DNA of 64,000 nt from Pseudodonghicola flavimaris (GTDB lineage: Bacteria; Pseudomonadota; Alphaproteobacteria; Rhodobacterales; Rhodobacteraceae): NCBI RefSeq assembly GCF_030164425.1, contig NZ_JASNJD010000001.1:1-64000 (forward strand), read 5' to 3'. Shown one piece after another: positions 63,812 to 64,000 of this stretch. Under the pieces are notes generated by a model that worked only from the letters and a program-made list of their open reading frames with translations, searched no databases and was not told where the DNA came from. Each line of letters begins with the position of its first letter. Positions within the stretch are counted from its first letter, which is position 1. A program made the translations under genes and the position numbers.

Positions 63812-64000
63812 TCAGAGCCGGGCCATCACCCTTTCGCGCGCGGCCTGATTGTCGGCGATGCTGAGCCCCATGGCGCGGCGGGCATCGTCGACGATCTTCA
63901 GCTCGCCCTCTTTCTGCGATCCGTCGGCCAGGACCACCTCCCACAGCGCTTCCAGCGCGGCGAGGCGGTTCTCCAGCCCGGTGGTTTCGCGGATCAGCTT
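63812..64000 (-). CDS. Second TerB-like protein, C-terminal part (cut by window edge)
   Basis: Read on the minus strand from base 64000, 62 codons and a TGA encode the end of a TerB-like protein. The block LEALWEVVLADGSQKEGE corresponds to VVLADGTRAKEED of the neighbouring gene, so the two are paralogues in tandem. The amino-terminal part lies beyond the window. Confidence 0.75.
   Translation of the reverse strand, partial: KLIRETTGLENRLAALEALWEVVLADGSQKEGELKIVDDARRAMGLSIADNQAARERVMARL

Overview
The window reads as a chromosomal stretch of a high-GC alphaproteobacterium, most likely Rhodobacterales (Paracoccaceae/Rhodobacteraceae). The indicators are the phaZ-phaC-phasin-phaR order, a PhaR-type TGC-rich operator, the gene repertoire (TorT-like binding protein with a ribose-type ABC system, gamma-glutamyl polyamine genes, an RTX protein, DUF6151) and the strong codon bias. 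Only the first ~850 bases are clearly AT-richer and foreign-looking. Species assignment is inference; no rRNA or other marker gene is present.

Layout. (1) 1-906: the edge of a genomic island, with the right end of an IS66-family element, a winged-helix gene remnant cut by it, a gene-free AT-rich tail, and a 3' fragment of tRNA-Leu(GAG) that looks like the attachment site. (2) 1170-10033: SGNH hydrolase; an arsR-permease-thioredoxin operon with an ArsR-type dyad and a perfect FNR-type box; katG and oxyR divergently arranged; a thiolase; a Bcr/CflA efflux pump. (3) 10209-18927: acyl-CoA catabolism, with a BKACE enzyme, an AraC regulator, a two-subunit biotin carboxylase of the geranyl/methylcrotonyl type, a GntR regulator, an MBL hydrolase and a citronellyl-CoA-dehydrogenase-like enzyme. 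(4) 19000-28822: a 2-aminoethylphosphonate (AEP) locus, with a LysR regulator, a Na/Pi transporter, phnW, phnX, an amidase, a phosphonate monoester hydrolase-like enzyme and an orphan family-5 binding protein. An identical 12-bp motif occurs in three of its promoter regions. (5) 28963-31009: a TetR-ohr-oxidoreductase operon.

(6) 31014-40991: a LysR regulator divergent from a pxpA - biotin carrier - biotin carboxylase - pxpB - pxpC operon, followed by a TorT-like/ribose-type ABC importer and an alpha/beta hydrolase. Together these look like uptake plus biotin-dependent carboxylation of an unknown amide or lactam. It is the best candidate here for an undescribed pathway. (7) 41209-43728: a hydrolase homologue lacking its serine nucleophile, a GT4 glycosyltransferase and a DUF6151 protein. 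(8) 43735-48967: the PHB granule locus phaZ, phaC, two phasins and phaR. (9) 48974-54052: a class IV aminotransferase, a trypsin-like protease, a DegT aminotransferase and a propeller-like RTX protein.

(10) 54109-62424: polyamine/amine catabolism, with a PuuB-like oxidase, two PuuA-like glutamine synthetase paralogues, a class I amidotransferase and a complete polar-amino-acid ABC importer, all on the minus strand. (11) 62597-64000: a PhnD-like protein without a signal peptide, translationally coupled to a TerB-like protein, with a second TerB-like gene cut by the window edge. No CRISPR array, rRNA or complete tRNA was found.
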